DNA of 64,000 nucleotides from an uncultured Ruegeria sp. (GCF_947500045.1 NZ_CANMQQ010000005.1:215514-279513), one strand, 5' to 3'; positions 54,684 through 64,000 are shown, numbered from the stretch's first letter. The notes: generated by a model not told the origin, from the sequence alone. Translations and numbers: made by a program.

Positions 54684-55046
54684 TTACATGAACCCAAGCT
54701 CAAGCCGGGCTTCGTCTGACATCATTTCCATACCCCAGGGCGGTTCCCAGGTCAGTTCGACGTCCACCTCTTTGACTCCGGCAACTGGTTCGATCGCTTC
54801 CATGATCCAACCCGGCATCTCTCCGGCAACCGGGCAGCCGGGCGCTGTCAGGGTCATGATGACTTTGACCGCGTTCTCGGTGTTGATGTCGATCGTGTAA
54901 ATCAGGCCCAGATCATAGATATTGACCGGAATCTCGGGGTCAAAGACCGTCCGGCACGCGTCCACCACGGGTTCGTACAAAGGGTGCTCGATGGTTGAAG
55001 GTGCGATGAGAGGGCTGCCTTCAAACTGTTCGCTGGGGTGGGTCAT
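54684..55046 (-). CDS. sufT: SufT/DUF59-type Fe-S assembly protein
   Basis: A 120-residue MIP18/DUF59 protein. The signature DPEIPVNIYDLGLIYTI and TLTAPGCPVAGEMPGW, with the reactive Cys, are present. SufT-like proteins help mature Fe-S enzymes under high demand. The ATG at 55046 has GAGG six bases upstream, so the 16 residues of an upstream frame are excluded. It lies between the nfeD-type gene and an intergenic region that carries its terminator. Confidence 0.92.
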   Translation of the reverse strand: MTHPSEQFEGSPLIAPSTIEHPLYEPVVDACRTVFDPEIPVNIYDLGLIYTIDINTENAVKVIMTLTAPGCPVAGEMPGWIMEAIEPVAGVKEVDVELTWEPPWGMEMMSDEARLELGFM

Positions 55047-55142
55047 TGATGCCTCGGGTCTGTTACCTGAGAATTTATATAGGGAATCCGCCAAGCAGCG
55101 TCCAGAGGGGCCGTGGCGCCCATGACGAGCGCCAGCGCAAGA

Positions 55143-55424
55143 TCACTCGTTGATATCATGGTTGAAGGTTTTGACCTGTCCGTGCGGCAAAGCAAACATT
55201 CGGCGCAGAACCAGCCATGCAATCAGTGACAGAACCGCGAAGATCAACAGCAAAACTGGCAGGGATGGCGCTAGTCCGGGGATCAGCAAAGCCAGGCCAG
55301 TGATGGCCGCGCCGATGGCAAAGCCCAAAAAGATAAATCCGGGCAGGGCGACCTCGAGAATGGCCAGAGCGAGTGCTCCGGCCAGCCAAATCCACCAAGT
55401 TAGCCAGAAAGGATCGGCCATCAT
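55143..55424 (-). CDS. NfeD-family membrane protein
   Basis: A 93-residue protein with two to three transmembrane helices (WLAGALALAILEVALPGFIFLGFAIGAA and PVLLLIFAVLSLIAWLVL, in parts). It is the short NfeD type lacking the usual C-terminal OB-fold domain. NfeD proteins pair with SPFH proteins, and here the start overlaps the stop of the SPFH gene by four bases, a standard coupled pair. Confidence 0.9.
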   Translation of the reverse strand: MMADPFWLTWWIWLAGALALAILEVALPGFIFLGFAIGAAITGLALLIPGLAPSLPVLLLIFAVLSLIAWLVLRRMFALPHGQVKTFNHDINE

Positions 55425-56311
55425 TTCCCTCCTTTCAGCATGTTAAAGGCATTGCCGAAAGCTTCAAGCGCATTTGCGGGAACGACGATGGTCTGCGAAC
55501 CTGTACCATTGCCCAAAGCGTTCAACGCCTCGACCTGTTTCAACGCCACCTGATATTGTGCTGCTTCCAGTCCATTGTCTTGAATGGCTTTTGCCACGAC
55601 TTGGGTCGCGTAGGCTTCGGCGTCGGACTGAATACGGCGGGCTTTGGCGGTCTGTTCCGCGGCGTAAAGCTCGGCATCGGCGTTCAGTTCCACTGCGCGC
55701 TTTTGGCCTTCAGCTTCAGTCACTTGCGCGCGGCGCGCACGTTCGGCGTTCAGCTGCTGCAACATCGCGTCGCGTGTGGCCTGATCAAGATTCACGTCCA
55801 AAATCTCGGCGCGGGTTACTTCGATGCCCCAGTCATCGACCGCGGTTTCAACGCTTTCCTGAATGCGATCAATCAGTTGCGCGCGGTTCGACTGCACCTC
55901 ATCCAGATCCATCTTACCGATCTCGGCACGGACGATACCAGCAACTGTTGTTGCAATCGCGCCGTCTACATCGCGGATACGATAAACGGTCTTTTCAGGC
56001 TCCAGAATGCGGTAGAACACCGATGTATCGATCTGCACCAGAACATTGTCCTTGGTGATTGCATCTTGGGTCGCATTCGGCAACTGACGCTCAAGAATGG
56101 ATATCTTGTGGCGCGCAACGTCAAGAAAAGGAACAATAAAGTTTATTCCCGGTCCAAGTACGGAATGCAGGCGTCCGAACCTTTCAATGACGTATTTCTC
56201 GGATTGGGGCACGATCTTGATGCCCTTGAAAATGACAATCGCGATAAGCGCTGCCGCCAGCAGATAAATGATGTTTGATGTAAGTAGTCCGATAATCTGG
56301 TCTTCTGTCAT
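55421..56311 (-). CDS. SPFH/stomatin-like membrane protein (QmcA type)
   Basis: A 296-residue SPFH protein with an N-terminal helix (IIYLLAAALIAIVIFKG), the SPFH domain (IVPQSEKYVIERFGRLHSVL, then DNVLVQIDTSVFYRI) and a coiled-coil flotillin-like tail rich in Ala and Glu. Such proteins form large rings on the membrane and scaffold proteases. The ATG at 56311 has GAGGA upstream; a start four codons earlier is possible. Coupled to nfeD. Confidence 0.93.
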   Translation of the reverse strand: MTEDQIIGLLTSNIIYLLAAALIAIVIFKGIKIVPQSEKYVIERFGRLHSVLGPGINFIVPFLDVARHKISILERQLPNATQDAITKDNVLVQIDTSVFYRILEPEKTVYRIRDVDGAIATTVAGIVRAEIGKMDLDEVQSNRAQLIDRIQESVETAVDDWGIEVTRAEILDVNLDQATRDAMLQQLNAERARRAQVTEAEGQKRAVELNADAELYAAEQTAKARRIQSDAEAYATQVVAKAIQDNGLEAAQYQVALKQVEALNALGNGTGSQTIVVPANALEAFGNAFNMLKGGK

Positions 56312-56485
56312 AACTGTCCTCATTTTTGTGTACTATGGTATACATTTAGGGATTGAGTCGCCCGATTTCAACTCTGGTATGGATTGAGCGGACAGGAATG
56401 CAAATCTTTGAAACTGTTAATGCGGTGTGTAATTTTCGGCCTGTGACCGCTTTGCATCCCGTGATGTTTGCGGTATCGGGCACGG

Positions 56486-57397
56486 ATGAAACTGATAATT
56501 GATACTGATCCCGGCATCGATGATGCGATGGCCATCGCTTATGCCGCCGCCGCGCCCGATATTGAGTTGATTGGCCTGACGACCATCTTCGGCAATACGC
56601 ATGTCCATCAATCCAGCCGGAATGCACGTTTTCTGGTCGATAAACTGGGCTTGAAAATTCCGGTCGCAGAAGGTGCGCCATTTGCACGCGGTGAAGATCG
56701 CCACGCGCCGTCTGAACATGTGCATGGGCCTGAAGGATTTGGTGATATAACCGAAATCCCCCAGATCGGAGAGAACCACGTGCAGCCGGCGGCAGAGTTT
56801 CTTGTCGAGATGGCGCGCAAGCATCGCGGAGAACTGGTCATTTGTGCCATTGGTCCGCTGACTAACATTGCGGATGCAATCAAACTGGACCCGGAATTTG
56901 CGGGCAATCTGGCTAATCTAGTTATCATGGGAGGGGCGGTGTTCTGCCCTGGCAATATTACCGAACATGCCGAGGCAAATATCTACCATGATGCCAAAGC
57001 CGCAAATGAAGTATTTGCCGCGCCTCTGCCCACTGTTCTCGTCGGTTTGGATGTCACGCTGAAAACCCTGTACGAGACCGCAGATTTCGAAAATTTGGCC
57101 CAGAAATCCCCAGAAATGGGTGGTTTTCTGTGCGACATCTCCCGGTTTTATCTGAAATTCTACAAAGAGATCGGCGGACTGGAAGGATGCGGTTTGCACG
57201 ACTCGACCGCTGTGATCGCCTGTACGCATGAACCGATGTTCGAGATGGTCGAAACAGGTTTGCACGTGGTGCTTGATGGGCCCGAAATCGGTGCCACACG
57301 GGTTGATCCAATGCGGCCTCCGGTGCGCGTATGCCGCGACGTGGATGGAGCAGGGGTTGTGCGCTTGTTTACCCAGCGGGTTGCTTCGCTGCCCTGA
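56486..57397 (+). CDS. nucleoside hydrolase
   Basis: A 303-residue inosine-uridine-preferring nucleoside N-ribohydrolase. The calcium-binding DTDPGIDDA at the N-terminus (residues 5-13) is the family signature, with further metal and ribose contacts in MGGAVFCPGNIT and HDSTAVI. It releases bases from ribonucleosides for salvage and could cooperate with hpt elsewhere in the window. Start ATG 56486 gives MKLIIDTDPG; an earlier TTG adds six residues and is unlikely. Confidence 0.93.
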   Translation: MKLIIDTDPGIDDAMAIAYAAAAPDIELIGLTTIFGNTHVHQSSRNARFLVDKLGLKIPVAEGAPFARGEDRHAPSEHVHGPEGFGDITEIPQIGENHVQPAAEFLVEMARKHRGELVICAIGPLTNIADAIKLDPEFAGNLANLVIMGGAVFCPGNITEHAEANIYHDAKAANEVFAAPLPTVLVGLDVTLKTLYETADFENLAQKSPEMGGFLCDISRFYLKFYKEIGGLEGCGLHDSTAVIACTHEPMFEMVETGLHVVLDGPEIGATRVDPMRPPVRVCRDVDGAGVVRLFTQRVASLP

Positions 57398-57460
57398 CGG
57401 CTTGCATTGCACCTGCAGATCGGGCAAAGCCTGCCCGGTTCCGCGACCCGAGGCCCAAAA

Positions 57461-58591
57461 ATGACTGACCGTTTTTCGTTTGACCTGAAAGCCACCGATG
57501 GCAAGGCCCGTACCGGCGTGATCAACACGCCGCGCGGTGCGGTGCGCACGCCTGCGTTTATGCCCGTTGGCACGGCTGCGACGGTAAAAGCGATGATGCC
57601 CGAAAGCGTGCGTGCAACTGGTGCGGATATCCTTTTGGGCAATACCTACCACCTGATGCTGCGCCCAACGGCCGAGCGGATTGATCGGCTGGGTGGTTTG
57701 CACAAGTTCATGAATTGGGAACGCCCTATCCTGACCGACTCGGGTGGGTTTCAGGTGATGTCGTTGGCGGGGTTGCGCAATCTGACCGAAAAGGGCGTGA
57801 CATTCAAATCTCACATTGACGGGTCAAGGCATGAGCTAACTCCGGAACGCTCAATGGAAATTCAGCGCCTGCTGGGGTCGGATATCGTCATGTGTTTTGA
57901 TGAATGCCCCGCACTTCCGGCAGATCGCGACCGGATTGCCGAATCCATGCGCCTTTCGATGCGATGGGCTGAACGATCCCGGGATGCGTTCGGGGATCGC
58001 CCGGGGTATGCGCTGTTCGGCATCATGCAGGGCGGGCTTGAGCAGGATTTGCGCGAAGAAAGCGCCAAGTCGCTGACACAGATCGGCTTTGAGGGCTATG
58101 CCATTGGCGGATTGGCCGTGGGTGAGGGGCAGGAAGGCATGTTCAGCTGCCTCGACTACGCGCCTGATTTTCTGCCCACAGACAAACCGCGTTATCTGAT
58201 GGGTGTCGGCAAGCCCGACGACATCGTTGGAGCAGTTGCCCGTGGTGTGGACATGATGGATTGCGTTCTGCCGTCGCGTTCGGGCCGCACAGGGCAGGTT
58301 TTCACGCGGCATGGGGTCGTTAACATCAAAAATGCGCGCCATGCTGATGATCCGCGACCACTGGATGAACAGTGCACATGCCCGGCGTGCTCAAGCTATT
58401 CCCGTGCCTATCTGCATCATGTGTTCCGCTCGAACGAGATGATCTCGGGCATGCTGCTGACCTGGCATAACCTGCACTATTTTCAGGAAATCATGCAGGG
58501 CATGCGGGATGCGATCACGGACGGTACATTTGCCGATTGGCAAGCGCATTTCCACGCGCAACGGGAACAAGGCGATATCGAGCCACTCTAG
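57461..58591 (+). CDS. tgt: queuine tRNA-ribosyltransferase
   Basis: A 376-residue enzyme exchanging guanine for preQ1 at tRNA position 34. The catalytic Asp regions are in [11 protein letters not shown] and [16 protein letters not shown], and the zinc site is [16 protein letters not shown] with a later His. GAGG precedes the ATG at 57461; an upstream frame start at 57407 is excluded. It follows the nucleoside hydrolase gene by 63 bases and may be co-transcribed. Confidence 0.97.
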   Translation: MTDRFSFDLKATDGKARTGVINTPRGAVRTPAFMPVGTAATVKAMMPESVRATGADILLGNTYHLMLRPTAERIDRLGGLHKFMNWERPILTDSGGFQVMSLAGLRNLTEKGVTFKSHIDGSRHELTPERSMEIQRLLGSDIVMCFDECPALPADRDRIAESMRLSMRWAERSRDAFGDRPGYALFGIMQGGLEQDLREESAKSLTQIGFEGYAIGGLAVGEGQEGMFSCLDYAPDFLPTDKPRYLMGVGKPDDIVGAVARGVDMMDCVLPSRSGRTGQVFTRHGVVNIKNARHADDPRPLDEQCTCPACSSYSRAYLHHVFRSNEMISGMLLTWHNLHYFQEIMQGMRDAITDGTFADWQAHFHAQREQGDIEPL

Positions 58592-58683
58592 ATTGTGGCC
58601 ACGCCGGTGACAACTACAGCATTTTCTGCTAAACTGTTCCCATTATTTTTACCAATTTCATCTGTTTTGTTCAGGAGGATTCT

Positions 58684-59094
58684 ATGCCTCGTTTGTTTGT
58701 TTTTTTCGCAATAGTACTTTGTGCATCGCCATCGCTTGCGGATGTCTGGACGTTTGAGACCCCGTCCGAGAACATCCAGTGTGTTGTCGGAGAAGGGGCC
58801 GGTGACTCGGACCTGTCATGCACCATTATCGAGCGTAACGGCGCGCCCGCTTTGCCGCGACCAGCGGATTGCCGGTCTGATTGGGGGCATGATTTTTTCA
58901 TGACCAACACGGGTGCGGTTCGCATGCTGTGCCAGCCGGTAAGTCTGAATCGCGACGGTTTTGACCGGGCCGACTATGGCATTACGGGAAGGTTTGGCGG
59001 ATTTGTCTGCCATTCCACGAAAAAAGGGTTGGAATGTAAAAATGAGGTCGGCCACGGCTTCTTTTTGTCACGCGCCAAACAGAGGATTTTCTGA
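58684..59094 (+). CDS. exported DUF6636-type protein
   Basis: A 136-residue secreted protein. The signal peptide ends near SLA|DVWTF (residue 19-20). Six Cys in the mature part are spaced in pairs (IQCVV/LSCTI, ADCRSD, MLCQP, FVCHS, LECKN), suggesting disulfides, and the pattern WTFETPSENIQC, GHDFFMTNTG and VGHGFFLSR is what I recognise as DUF6636, a family of unknown function in Rhodobacteraceae. CAGGAGG precedes the ATG. Confidence 0.82.
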   Translation: MPRLFVFFAIVLCASPSLADVWTFETPSENIQCVVGEGAGDSDLSCTIIERNGAPALPRPADCRSDWGHDFFMTNTGAVRMLCQPVSLNRDGFDRADYGITGRFGGFVCHSTKKGLECKNEVGHGFFLSRAKQRIF

Positions 59095-59327
59095 TCCGCG
59101 TTGATGATTAATCATGCGTCTTGCCGCTGTGAGCAGTTAAAATCGGTGGATATGTCTGCCGGACGCCTTGAAGTCCCCAAATCAACGGTTCATGCTGCAT
59201 CACGACAAACGGCGGTGAGGTTGAAATGGGGGAACAGGTGCCCCACCTTTATCGTCCAAGACAGGAGATGGCCAAAGGTTGCCTGAAACAGGGACTGGTG
59301 CCGTCTTGCCAATGATAAGGATAGAGC

Positions 59328-61736
59328 ATGCAAGAGCCTCTGAATTCCTCATACCCCGTCCTGCCGCTGCGCGATATTGTGGTATTCCCACACATGATTG
59401 TGCCGCTGTTCGTGGGCCGTGACAAATCGGTCCGCGCGCTGGAAGAGGTAATGCAGGATGACAAGCAAATTCTGTTGTCCAGCCAGATCGATCCCGGTGA
59501 GGATGATCCCGAAATTGATGGGATCTACCGTGCGGGCGTTTTGGCCAATGTACTGCAACTGTTGAAGCTGCCCGATGGCACCGTGAAGGTGCTGGTTGAG
59601 GGGCAGGCACGTGTGCAGATCACGGAATTCCTTGAAAACGATCAGTTTTTCGAAGCGCGGGCCGAATATCTAACCGAAATGCCGGGCGATGTGACAACGA
59701 CCGAAGCGCTGTTGCGCACAGTCGCGGATGAGTTCGAGCGTTATGCAAAAGTGCGCAAGAACATCCCAGAAGAGGCGCTGGCCGCAGTGGGGGAAACCAC
59801 CGAGCCCGCCAAACTGGCTGATCTGGTGTCAGGTCACCTGGGCATTGAGGTTGAACAAAAGCAGGAACTGCTGGAAACCCTCAGCGTCAGCGAGCGGCTT
59901 GAGAAAGTCTATGGTCTGATGCAGGGCGAGATGTCGGTTCTGCAGGTCGAGAAAAAGATCAAGACCCGCGTCAAATCTCAGATGGAGAAGACGCAGCGTG
60001 AGTACTATCTGAATGAGCAGATGAAGGCCATTCAGAAGGAGCTTGGCGACGGCGAAGATGGCAGCAACGAAGTTGCCGAACTGGAAGCTAAGATCGCCGA
60101 GACCAAGCTGTCGAAAGAGGCGCACGAGAAAGTTGAAGGCGAGCTGAAGAAGCTCAAGAACATGTCGCCCATGTCGGCTGAGGCCACTGTTGTGCGCAAC
60201 TATCTGGACTGGATCCTGTCGCTGCCATGGGGCACCAAATCCCGTGTCAAAAAGGATCTGGGACGCGCGCAGGCTATTCTGGATGCTGATCACTATGGCC
60301 TTGAGAAGGTCAAGGAGCGGATCGTTGAGTATCTGGCGGTACAGCAGCGCTCGAAAAAGCTGAAAGGCCCGATCATGTGCCTTGTCGGCCCTCCGGGTGT
60401 TGGTAAAACCTCGCTTGGCAAGTCTGTCGCGCGTGCGACGGGCCGTGAGTTTATCCGCATCTCGCTGGGCGGCGTACGTGATGAATCCGAGATCAGGGGC
60501 CACCGTCGGACCTATATTGGCTCGATGCCCGGCAAGATCATTCAGGCGCTGAAGAAGGCAAAGACCACGAATCCGCTGATCCTGCTCGATGAGATCGACA
60601 AGATGGGGCAGGACTTCCGTGGTGACCCGGCTTCGGCGATGCTTGAGGTGTTGGACCCGGAACAGAACAGCACGTTCATGGACCACTATCTGGAAGTGGA
60701 ATATGACCTGTCGAACGTGATGTTCCTGACTACATCGAACAGCTACAACATGCCTGGGCCGTTGCTGGATCGGATGGAGATCATTCCGCTGGCCGGTTAC
60801 ACCGAGGACGAAAAAAGCGAGATCGCCAAACAGCATCTGATCGCCAAGCAGGTCAAGAACCACGGTTTGAAAGACAAAGAGTTTGAGCTGACCGATGAGG
60901 CGCTGCAATCGATCATCCGCACGTACACGCGTGAAGCCGGTGTGCGGAACCTTGAACGTGAGATCGCCAAGGTGGCGCGGAAGTCGCTGACCAAGATCAT
61001 CAAGAAACAAGCTGAATCGGTAACGGTGACGCCAGACAATCTGGATGAGTTTCTGGGCGTGCCCAAGTTCCGCTATGGCCTGGCTGAACAGGACGATCAG
61101 GTTGGTGTTGTCACCGGTCTGGCGTGGACATCGGTCGGTGGTGATCTGCTGCATATCGAGGCGCTGAAACTGCCGGGCAAGGGCCGGATGAAGACCACCG
61201 GAAAGCTGGGCGATGTGATGAAGGAATCCATCGATGCAGCGTCGTCTTATGTGCGGTCAATTTCGCCACAGATCGGGGTGAAACCGCCTAAGTTTGACGC
61301 GTTGGACATACACGTCCACGTGCCGGATGGTGCGACTCCGAAGGACGGGCCATCGGCTGGTCTGGCTATGGTGACCTCGATCGTATCCGTGCTGACCGGT
61401 ATTCCGGTTCGCAAGGACATTGCGATGACCGGTGAGGTTTCGTTGCGCGGAAATGCGATGCCGATTGGTGGACTGAAAGAGAAACTGCTGGCAGCCCTGC
61501 GCGGCGGCATCAAGACGGTTCTGATCCCGGAAGAGAACGAAAAGGATCTGGCCGAGATTCCAGACAACGTGAAAGAAGGCCTGAAGATCATTCCGGTCGA
61601 GCACGTGTCCGAGGTCCTCAAAGAGGCGCTTGTGCGTGCACCGGAAGCGATTGAGTGGGATGAGGCCGCCGAAGAGGCCGCTGCCGCCGCTGCGAAGGCC
61701 ACTGAAAGCAAGAGCCCGTCAGCTACGACGCACTAA
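59328..61736 (+). CDS. lon: ATP-dependent protease Lon
   Basis: An 802-residue cytoplasmic Lon A-type protease. The N-terminal substrate domain (residues 5-200) is followed by AAA+ (Walker A GPPGVGKTS, Walker B LILLDEID) and the protease domain with the Ser676/Lys719 dyad, in PKDGPSAGLAM and GGLKEKLL, spaced 43 residues apart as in E. coli Lon. The C-terminus is Ala-rich (EEAAAAAAKATESKSPSATTH). In the 233-base gap upstream I see no clear heat-shock promoter. A strong terminator follows. Confidence 0.98.
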   Translation: MQEPLNSSYPVLPLRDIVVFPHMIVPLFVGRDKSVRALEEVMQDDKQILLSSQIDPGEDDPEIDGIYRAGVLANVLQLLKLPDGTVKVLVEGQARVQITEFLENDQFFEARAEYLTEMPGDVTTTEALLRTVADEFERYAKVRKNIPEEALAAVGETTEPAKLADLVSGHLGIEVEQKQELLETLSVSERLEKVYGLMQGEMSVLQVEKKIKTRVKSQMEKTQREYYLNEQMKAIQKELGDGEDGSNEVAELEAKIAETKLSKEAHEKVEGELKKLKNMSPMSAEATVVRNYLDWILSLPWGTKSRVKKDLGRAQAILDADHYGLEKVKERIVEYLAVQQRSKKLKGPIMCLVGPPGVGKTSLGKSVARATGREFIRISLGGVRDESEIRGHRRTYIGSMPGKIIQALKKAKTTNPLILLDEIDKMGQDFRGDPASAMLEVLDPEQNSTFMDHYLEVEYDLSNVMFLTTSNSYNMPGPLLDRMEIIPLAGYTEDEKSEIAKQHLIAKQVKNHGLKDKEFELTDEALQSIIRTYTREAGVRNLEREIAKVARKSLTKIIKKQAESVTVTPDNLDEFLGVPKFRYGLAEQDDQVGVVTGLAWTSVGGDLLHIEALKLPGKGRMKTTGKLGDVMKESIDAASSYVRSISPQIGVKPPKFDALDIHVHVPDGATPKDGPSAGLAMVTSIVSVLTGIPVRKDIAMTGEVSLRGNAMPIGGLKEKLLAALRGGIKTVLIPEENEKDLAEIPDNVKEGLKIIPVEHVSEVLKEALVRAPEAIEWDEAAEEAAAAAAKATESKSPSATTH

Positions 61737-61760
61737 TACGCGTTCTGCAATAGACAAAGA

Positions 61761-61794
61761 AAAAGGCGGGTATTTCCCCGCCTTTTTCTTTTTC
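61761..61794. terminator. bidirectional terminator after lon
   Basis: AAAAGGCGGG pairs with CCCGCCTTTT around a TATTTC-type loop (61761-61786), followed by TCTTTTTC. The A-rich 5' flank provides T on the other strand, so it also serves the convergent permease gene. Confidence 0.92.
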
Positions 61795-63379
61795 AGAAGC
61801 CGATAACGGGTTTCTTCGGGTCCAGTACCTCTTCCTCGGCGATGTAAGTCTGAAACTTTTTGTTGGACAGGGAGGATCGGACCGCAAGGCCGAAAATGAC
61901 GGCTGAGAACAGGACGCACAGCAAAATATCCCAACCAAAGGGGATTTGCTTTAGCGCACCTTCTCCGAACTGGCCCAGGAACGAGATCACGCCGATCCCA
62001 CCGAAATAGGGAACCAGCCACAGGGCCTCGGTCACGTCCATTTCGTCCAGCCGATTGTGGAACCGAGCCAGAAGAAGAACAAACCCGACGATTAACGCTA
62101 TGCCAAGCCGCCAAACGGTGTCCCATCCGCTCCAATAGACGATGAGGGTAGCGACAGCGAAGGCTGTGATGGCCACCACGTTGACGAAGGGGATACGAAT
62201 CGAGCGCGGGTGGTCCGGCATCAGCCGACGCAGGCAAACAACTGCGATTGGCCCAACGGCAAAAGACACCACGATTGCGGCACCATTCAGGGCAATAACG
62301 GTGGTGAACGGGATCGTGAGAAGGAACAGAACTCCGATCAGAAAGTTCAGAGCCAAGGCCCAAAGAGGCACCCCGAATGAGGACAGCATTTGCAGGCGCT
62401 TTGGCAGGAATCCGTTTTGTGACAAAGCCAGCGCGATACGTGCGTTCGAGCCGGTCGACACCAAACCGTTGCCGAAAGGTCCGATAACCGAGCCTATGTT
62501 CAAAACACTTAGGAACCAGACGATCCCAACCGATAGGATGACCCCGTCCAGTGGCCCCTGGCCGCTGAAATTCAGATTTGCCCAACCGTTCTTTAGCATC
62601 TCCGGATCAAGCGCGCCGATAAACGCGACCTGCAATCCGACATAGATGGCTGCACACAGTATGATGGACAGCACCAGCGCCGCAGGAATGGCTACCTTGG
62701 GATTTCGAACCTCACCAGCCATATCGACCACATGGCGAAAACCGATGAAGGAAAAGATGACGCCCCCGGTCGAAACGGCCGCCATGATACCCTGCAAGCC
62801 GTACGGCGCAAAACCACCCGGTTGGGTGAAATTCCCGGTGTTAAATCGACTTGCGATTAGCAAAACTGACAGCACGATGGGAATGGCAATTTTAGCCCAT
62901 GTCAGAGCCGCGTTGACTTGCGTGAAGAATTTTACACCCAGCGCGTTAATGACCACGAACAACAACATGAAAAATAGCGCCACGGCGATACCTGCGCCGG
63001 TCAAGCCGCCCGTGTCAGCTGTGTGCAGCCACGGAGCATAAGGCCCGAGGTATTTCAGCATTGCTTCGACCTCAATCGGGGCGGTGGTGTTGTACCCAAT
63101 CCAAGCCGTCCACCCCATTGCCATCGAAACGATGTTCCCGTGCGAAAATTGGGGGACCCGAGCGATCCCTCCGGGAATTGGTAGCATTGCTGAAATTTCG
63201 GCGAAGGTTATCGCAAGGATGAACATGGCCACCGCGCCAATGATCCACGACAGGATTGCAGCAGGTCCCGCGTGTTGAACAGCGAGAAGCGGTCCGAACA
63301 ACCAGCCGGAACCAATAATTCCACCGACCGAAATGAAGGTCAGGCCAACAAGGCCAATATCCCGTTTCAATTTGGCCAT
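61793..63379 (-). CDS. APC-family amino acid permease
   Basis: A 528-residue inner membrane permease with 12 or more helices. The first helix motif GLVGLTFISVGGIIGSGWLFG contains the GIIGSG backbone-binding loop of APC transporters. TGSNARIALALSQNGFLP, split across the middle, is also typical. The amino acid specificity is not evident. Its C-terminus EEVLDPKKPVIGF runs up to the shared terminator. Confidence 0.93.
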   Translation of the reverse strand: MAKLKRDIGLVGLTFISVGGIIGSGWLFGPLLAVQHAGPAAILSWIIGAVAMFILAITFAEISAMLPIPGGIARVPQFSHGNIVSMAMGWTAWIGYNTTAPIEVEAMLKYLGPYAPWLHTADTGGLTGAGIAVALFFMLLFVVINALGVKFFTQVNAALTWAKIAIPIVLSVLLIASRFNTGNFTQPGGFAPYGLQGIMAAVSTGGVIFSFIGFRHVVDMAGEVRNPKVAIPAALVLSIILCAAIYVGLQVAFIGALDPEMLKNGWANLNFSGQGPLDGVILSVGIVWFLSVLNIGSVIGPFGNGLVSTGSNARIALALSQNGFLPKRLQMLSSFGVPLWALALNFLIGVLFLLTIPFTTVIALNGAAIVVSFAVGPIAVVCLRRLMPDHPRSIRIPFVNVVAITAFAVATLIVYWSGWDTVWRLGIALIVGFVLLLARFHNRLDEMDVTEALWLVPYFGGIGVISFLGQFGEGALKQIPFGWDILLCVLFSAVIFGLAVRSSLSNKKFQTYIAEEEVLDPKKPVIGF

Positions 63380-63506
63380 GCGAAACCCCGTGCTTCAGCG
63401 CCGGTTGATCACACGGCAGATGTACGAACGATACGCAGCCGAAACGCGGGCTGGCAAGCTTTGTAGTTTCAAAGCGTTAGAAGGCGTTGGGTCTGAGGAA
63501 GGGGAA

Positions 63507-63581
63507 TGGTGGGTGATAAGAGATTTGAACTCCTGACATCTTCGATGTGAACGAAGCGCTCTACCACTGAGCTAATCACCC
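63507..63581 (-). tRNA. tRNA-Val (CAC)
   Basis: Read on the minus strand, the acceptor GGGTGAT pairs with ATCACCC; the D arm is AGCTCAGTGGTAGAGC, the anticodon arm is CTTCG-TTCACAT-CGAAG with anticodon CAC, and the T arm contains GTTCAAAT. CCA is encoded at 63507-63509. Confidence 0.96.
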
Positions 63582-63794
63582 ATGACGGGCGCTGTTATAG
63601 AACCCAAGTTTTGTTCGCAAGCATAAATCGCTGTTCGTCAGGGATGTTGAAAGATTTCTCTGATGCTATTGCCATGTTCAAAGTTGACGGCATTGGAAAA
63701 ATTCGCGATTAGGCAAAAAACTTGCAAACGCCGCTTGACCCTGATCAGCCGTAGCCATAATACACCCCAACATTCAGAGATGAATGGGCAGTGG

Positions 63795-63871
63795 GCGGTT
63801 GTAGCTCAGTTGGTTAGAGTACCGGCCTGTCACGCCGGGGGTCGCGGGTTCGAGCCCCGTCAACCGCGCCA
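63795..63871 (+). tRNA. tRNA-Asp (GTC), copy 1
   Basis: Acceptor GCGGTTG/CAACCGC, D arm AGCTCAGTTGGTTAGAG, anticodon loop CTGTCAC with GTC, T arm GGGTTCGAGCCCC, and encoded CCA. Length 77. An identical copy follows after 52 bases. Confidence 0.97.
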
Positions 63872-63923
63872 TCACTGTCAGCCTTTGGTCCAGGTGAACG
63901 GATCGCACATAGACCCTAAATGC

Positions 63924-64000
63924 GCGGTTGTAGCTCAGTTGGTTAGAGTACCGGCCTGTCACGCCGGGGGTCGCGGGTTCGAGCCCCGTCAACCGCGCCA
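63924..64000 (+). tRNA. tRNA-Asp (GTC), copy 2
   Basis: Same sequence as the copy at 63795, base for base over its 77 positions as far as I can align by eye, with CCA ending exactly at the window edge. The pair is a recent tandem duplication. Confidence 0.97.

Noticed and set aside
59160..59200. Heat-shock (sigma-32) promoter upstream of lon
   Set aside because: CTTGAAG at 59167 resembles a -35 element, but no convincing -10 follows at the right distance.
59829..61154. 441-codon minus-strand frame opposite lon
   Set aside because: Same antisense artefact; lon is intact in the other direction.
63774..63992. Minus-strand frame encoding a repeated TGLEPATPGVTGRYSNQLSYNR product
   Set aside because: It is the antisense translation of the two tRNA-Asp genes, a well-known false protein in databases.

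Overview
The window reads as a chromosomal segment of an alphaproteobacterium of the Roseobacter group (Rhodobacteraceae). The evidence is moderately high G+C with densely packed genes, family-specific small proteins (types I recognise as DUF6477, DUF6456, DUF2849, DUF934 and DUF6636), an aerobic CO-dehydrogenase-type coxSLM cluster, a TRAP dicarboxylate system, an MttB-like methyltransferase, and best-recognised proteins that all resemble marine roseobacters. No phage, insertion sequence, CRISPR array, rRNA or replication origin was seen.

Layout. 1-4.6 kb: two tandem secreted sulfatases (the first cut by the window edge), a small coupled gene of unknown function, and a divergent membrane-anchored winged-helix/TPR regulator. 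4.6-9 kb: a minus-strand run of TetR regulator, PPK2, alpha/beta hydrolase, MetA (with the Glu111 that marks acetyl-CoA use) and an uncharacterised P-loop protein. 9.2-14.4 kb: FadL-type porin, DMT exporter, hexapeptide acyltransferase, guaA and a GNAT enzyme. 14.5-25.3 kb: MttB-family methyltransferase, two Rhodobacteraceae-specific proteins, oxyR facing a Prx5-type peroxiredoxin, lipA with an M20 amidohydrolase, hpt with an overlooked 57-residue membrane protein, a COQ10/RatA-like protein, an MmgE/PrpD protein and pyrC.

25.4-34.8 kb is a molybdenum-hydroxylase locus: coxD, an A+T-rich membrane-protein gene inserted exactly at the coxD/coxE junction, coxE, xdhC, a molybdopterin-binding protein, then coxS-coxL-coxM. 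The coxL motif AYRGAGR and the S-L-M order mark form II, so CO need not be the substrate. 34.8-37.9 kb: an RpiR regulator divergent from a BKACE plus class III aminotransferase pair, a small catabolic unit of unknown substrate. 37.9-43.5 kb: infC (start codon inferred as ATA), fpr, and the sulfate-assimilation operon (DUF2849-cysI-cysH-DUF934) with a divergent Lrp regulator. 43.6-51.4 kb: cytochrome P450, DctB/DctD two-component system and DctPQM TRAP transporter. DctD has lost the sigma-54-contacting GAFTGA region, while two DctD-like palindromes lie upstream of dctP.

51.4-64 kb: a guanidine-II (mini-ykkC) riboswitch in front of gdx, tpiA, a 2OG-Fe(II) oxygenase, an A-type Fe-S carrier and SufT-like protein, NfeD/SPFH membrane pair, nucleoside hydrolase, tgt, lon, an APC permease, and tRNA-Val plus two identical tRNA-Asp genes. 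Most of this is housekeeping and nutrient-acquisition DNA. The least ordinary parts are the DctD/dctP regulation, the inserted gene in the cox operon, the BKACE pair, the riboswitch and several unlisted intergenic palindromes.
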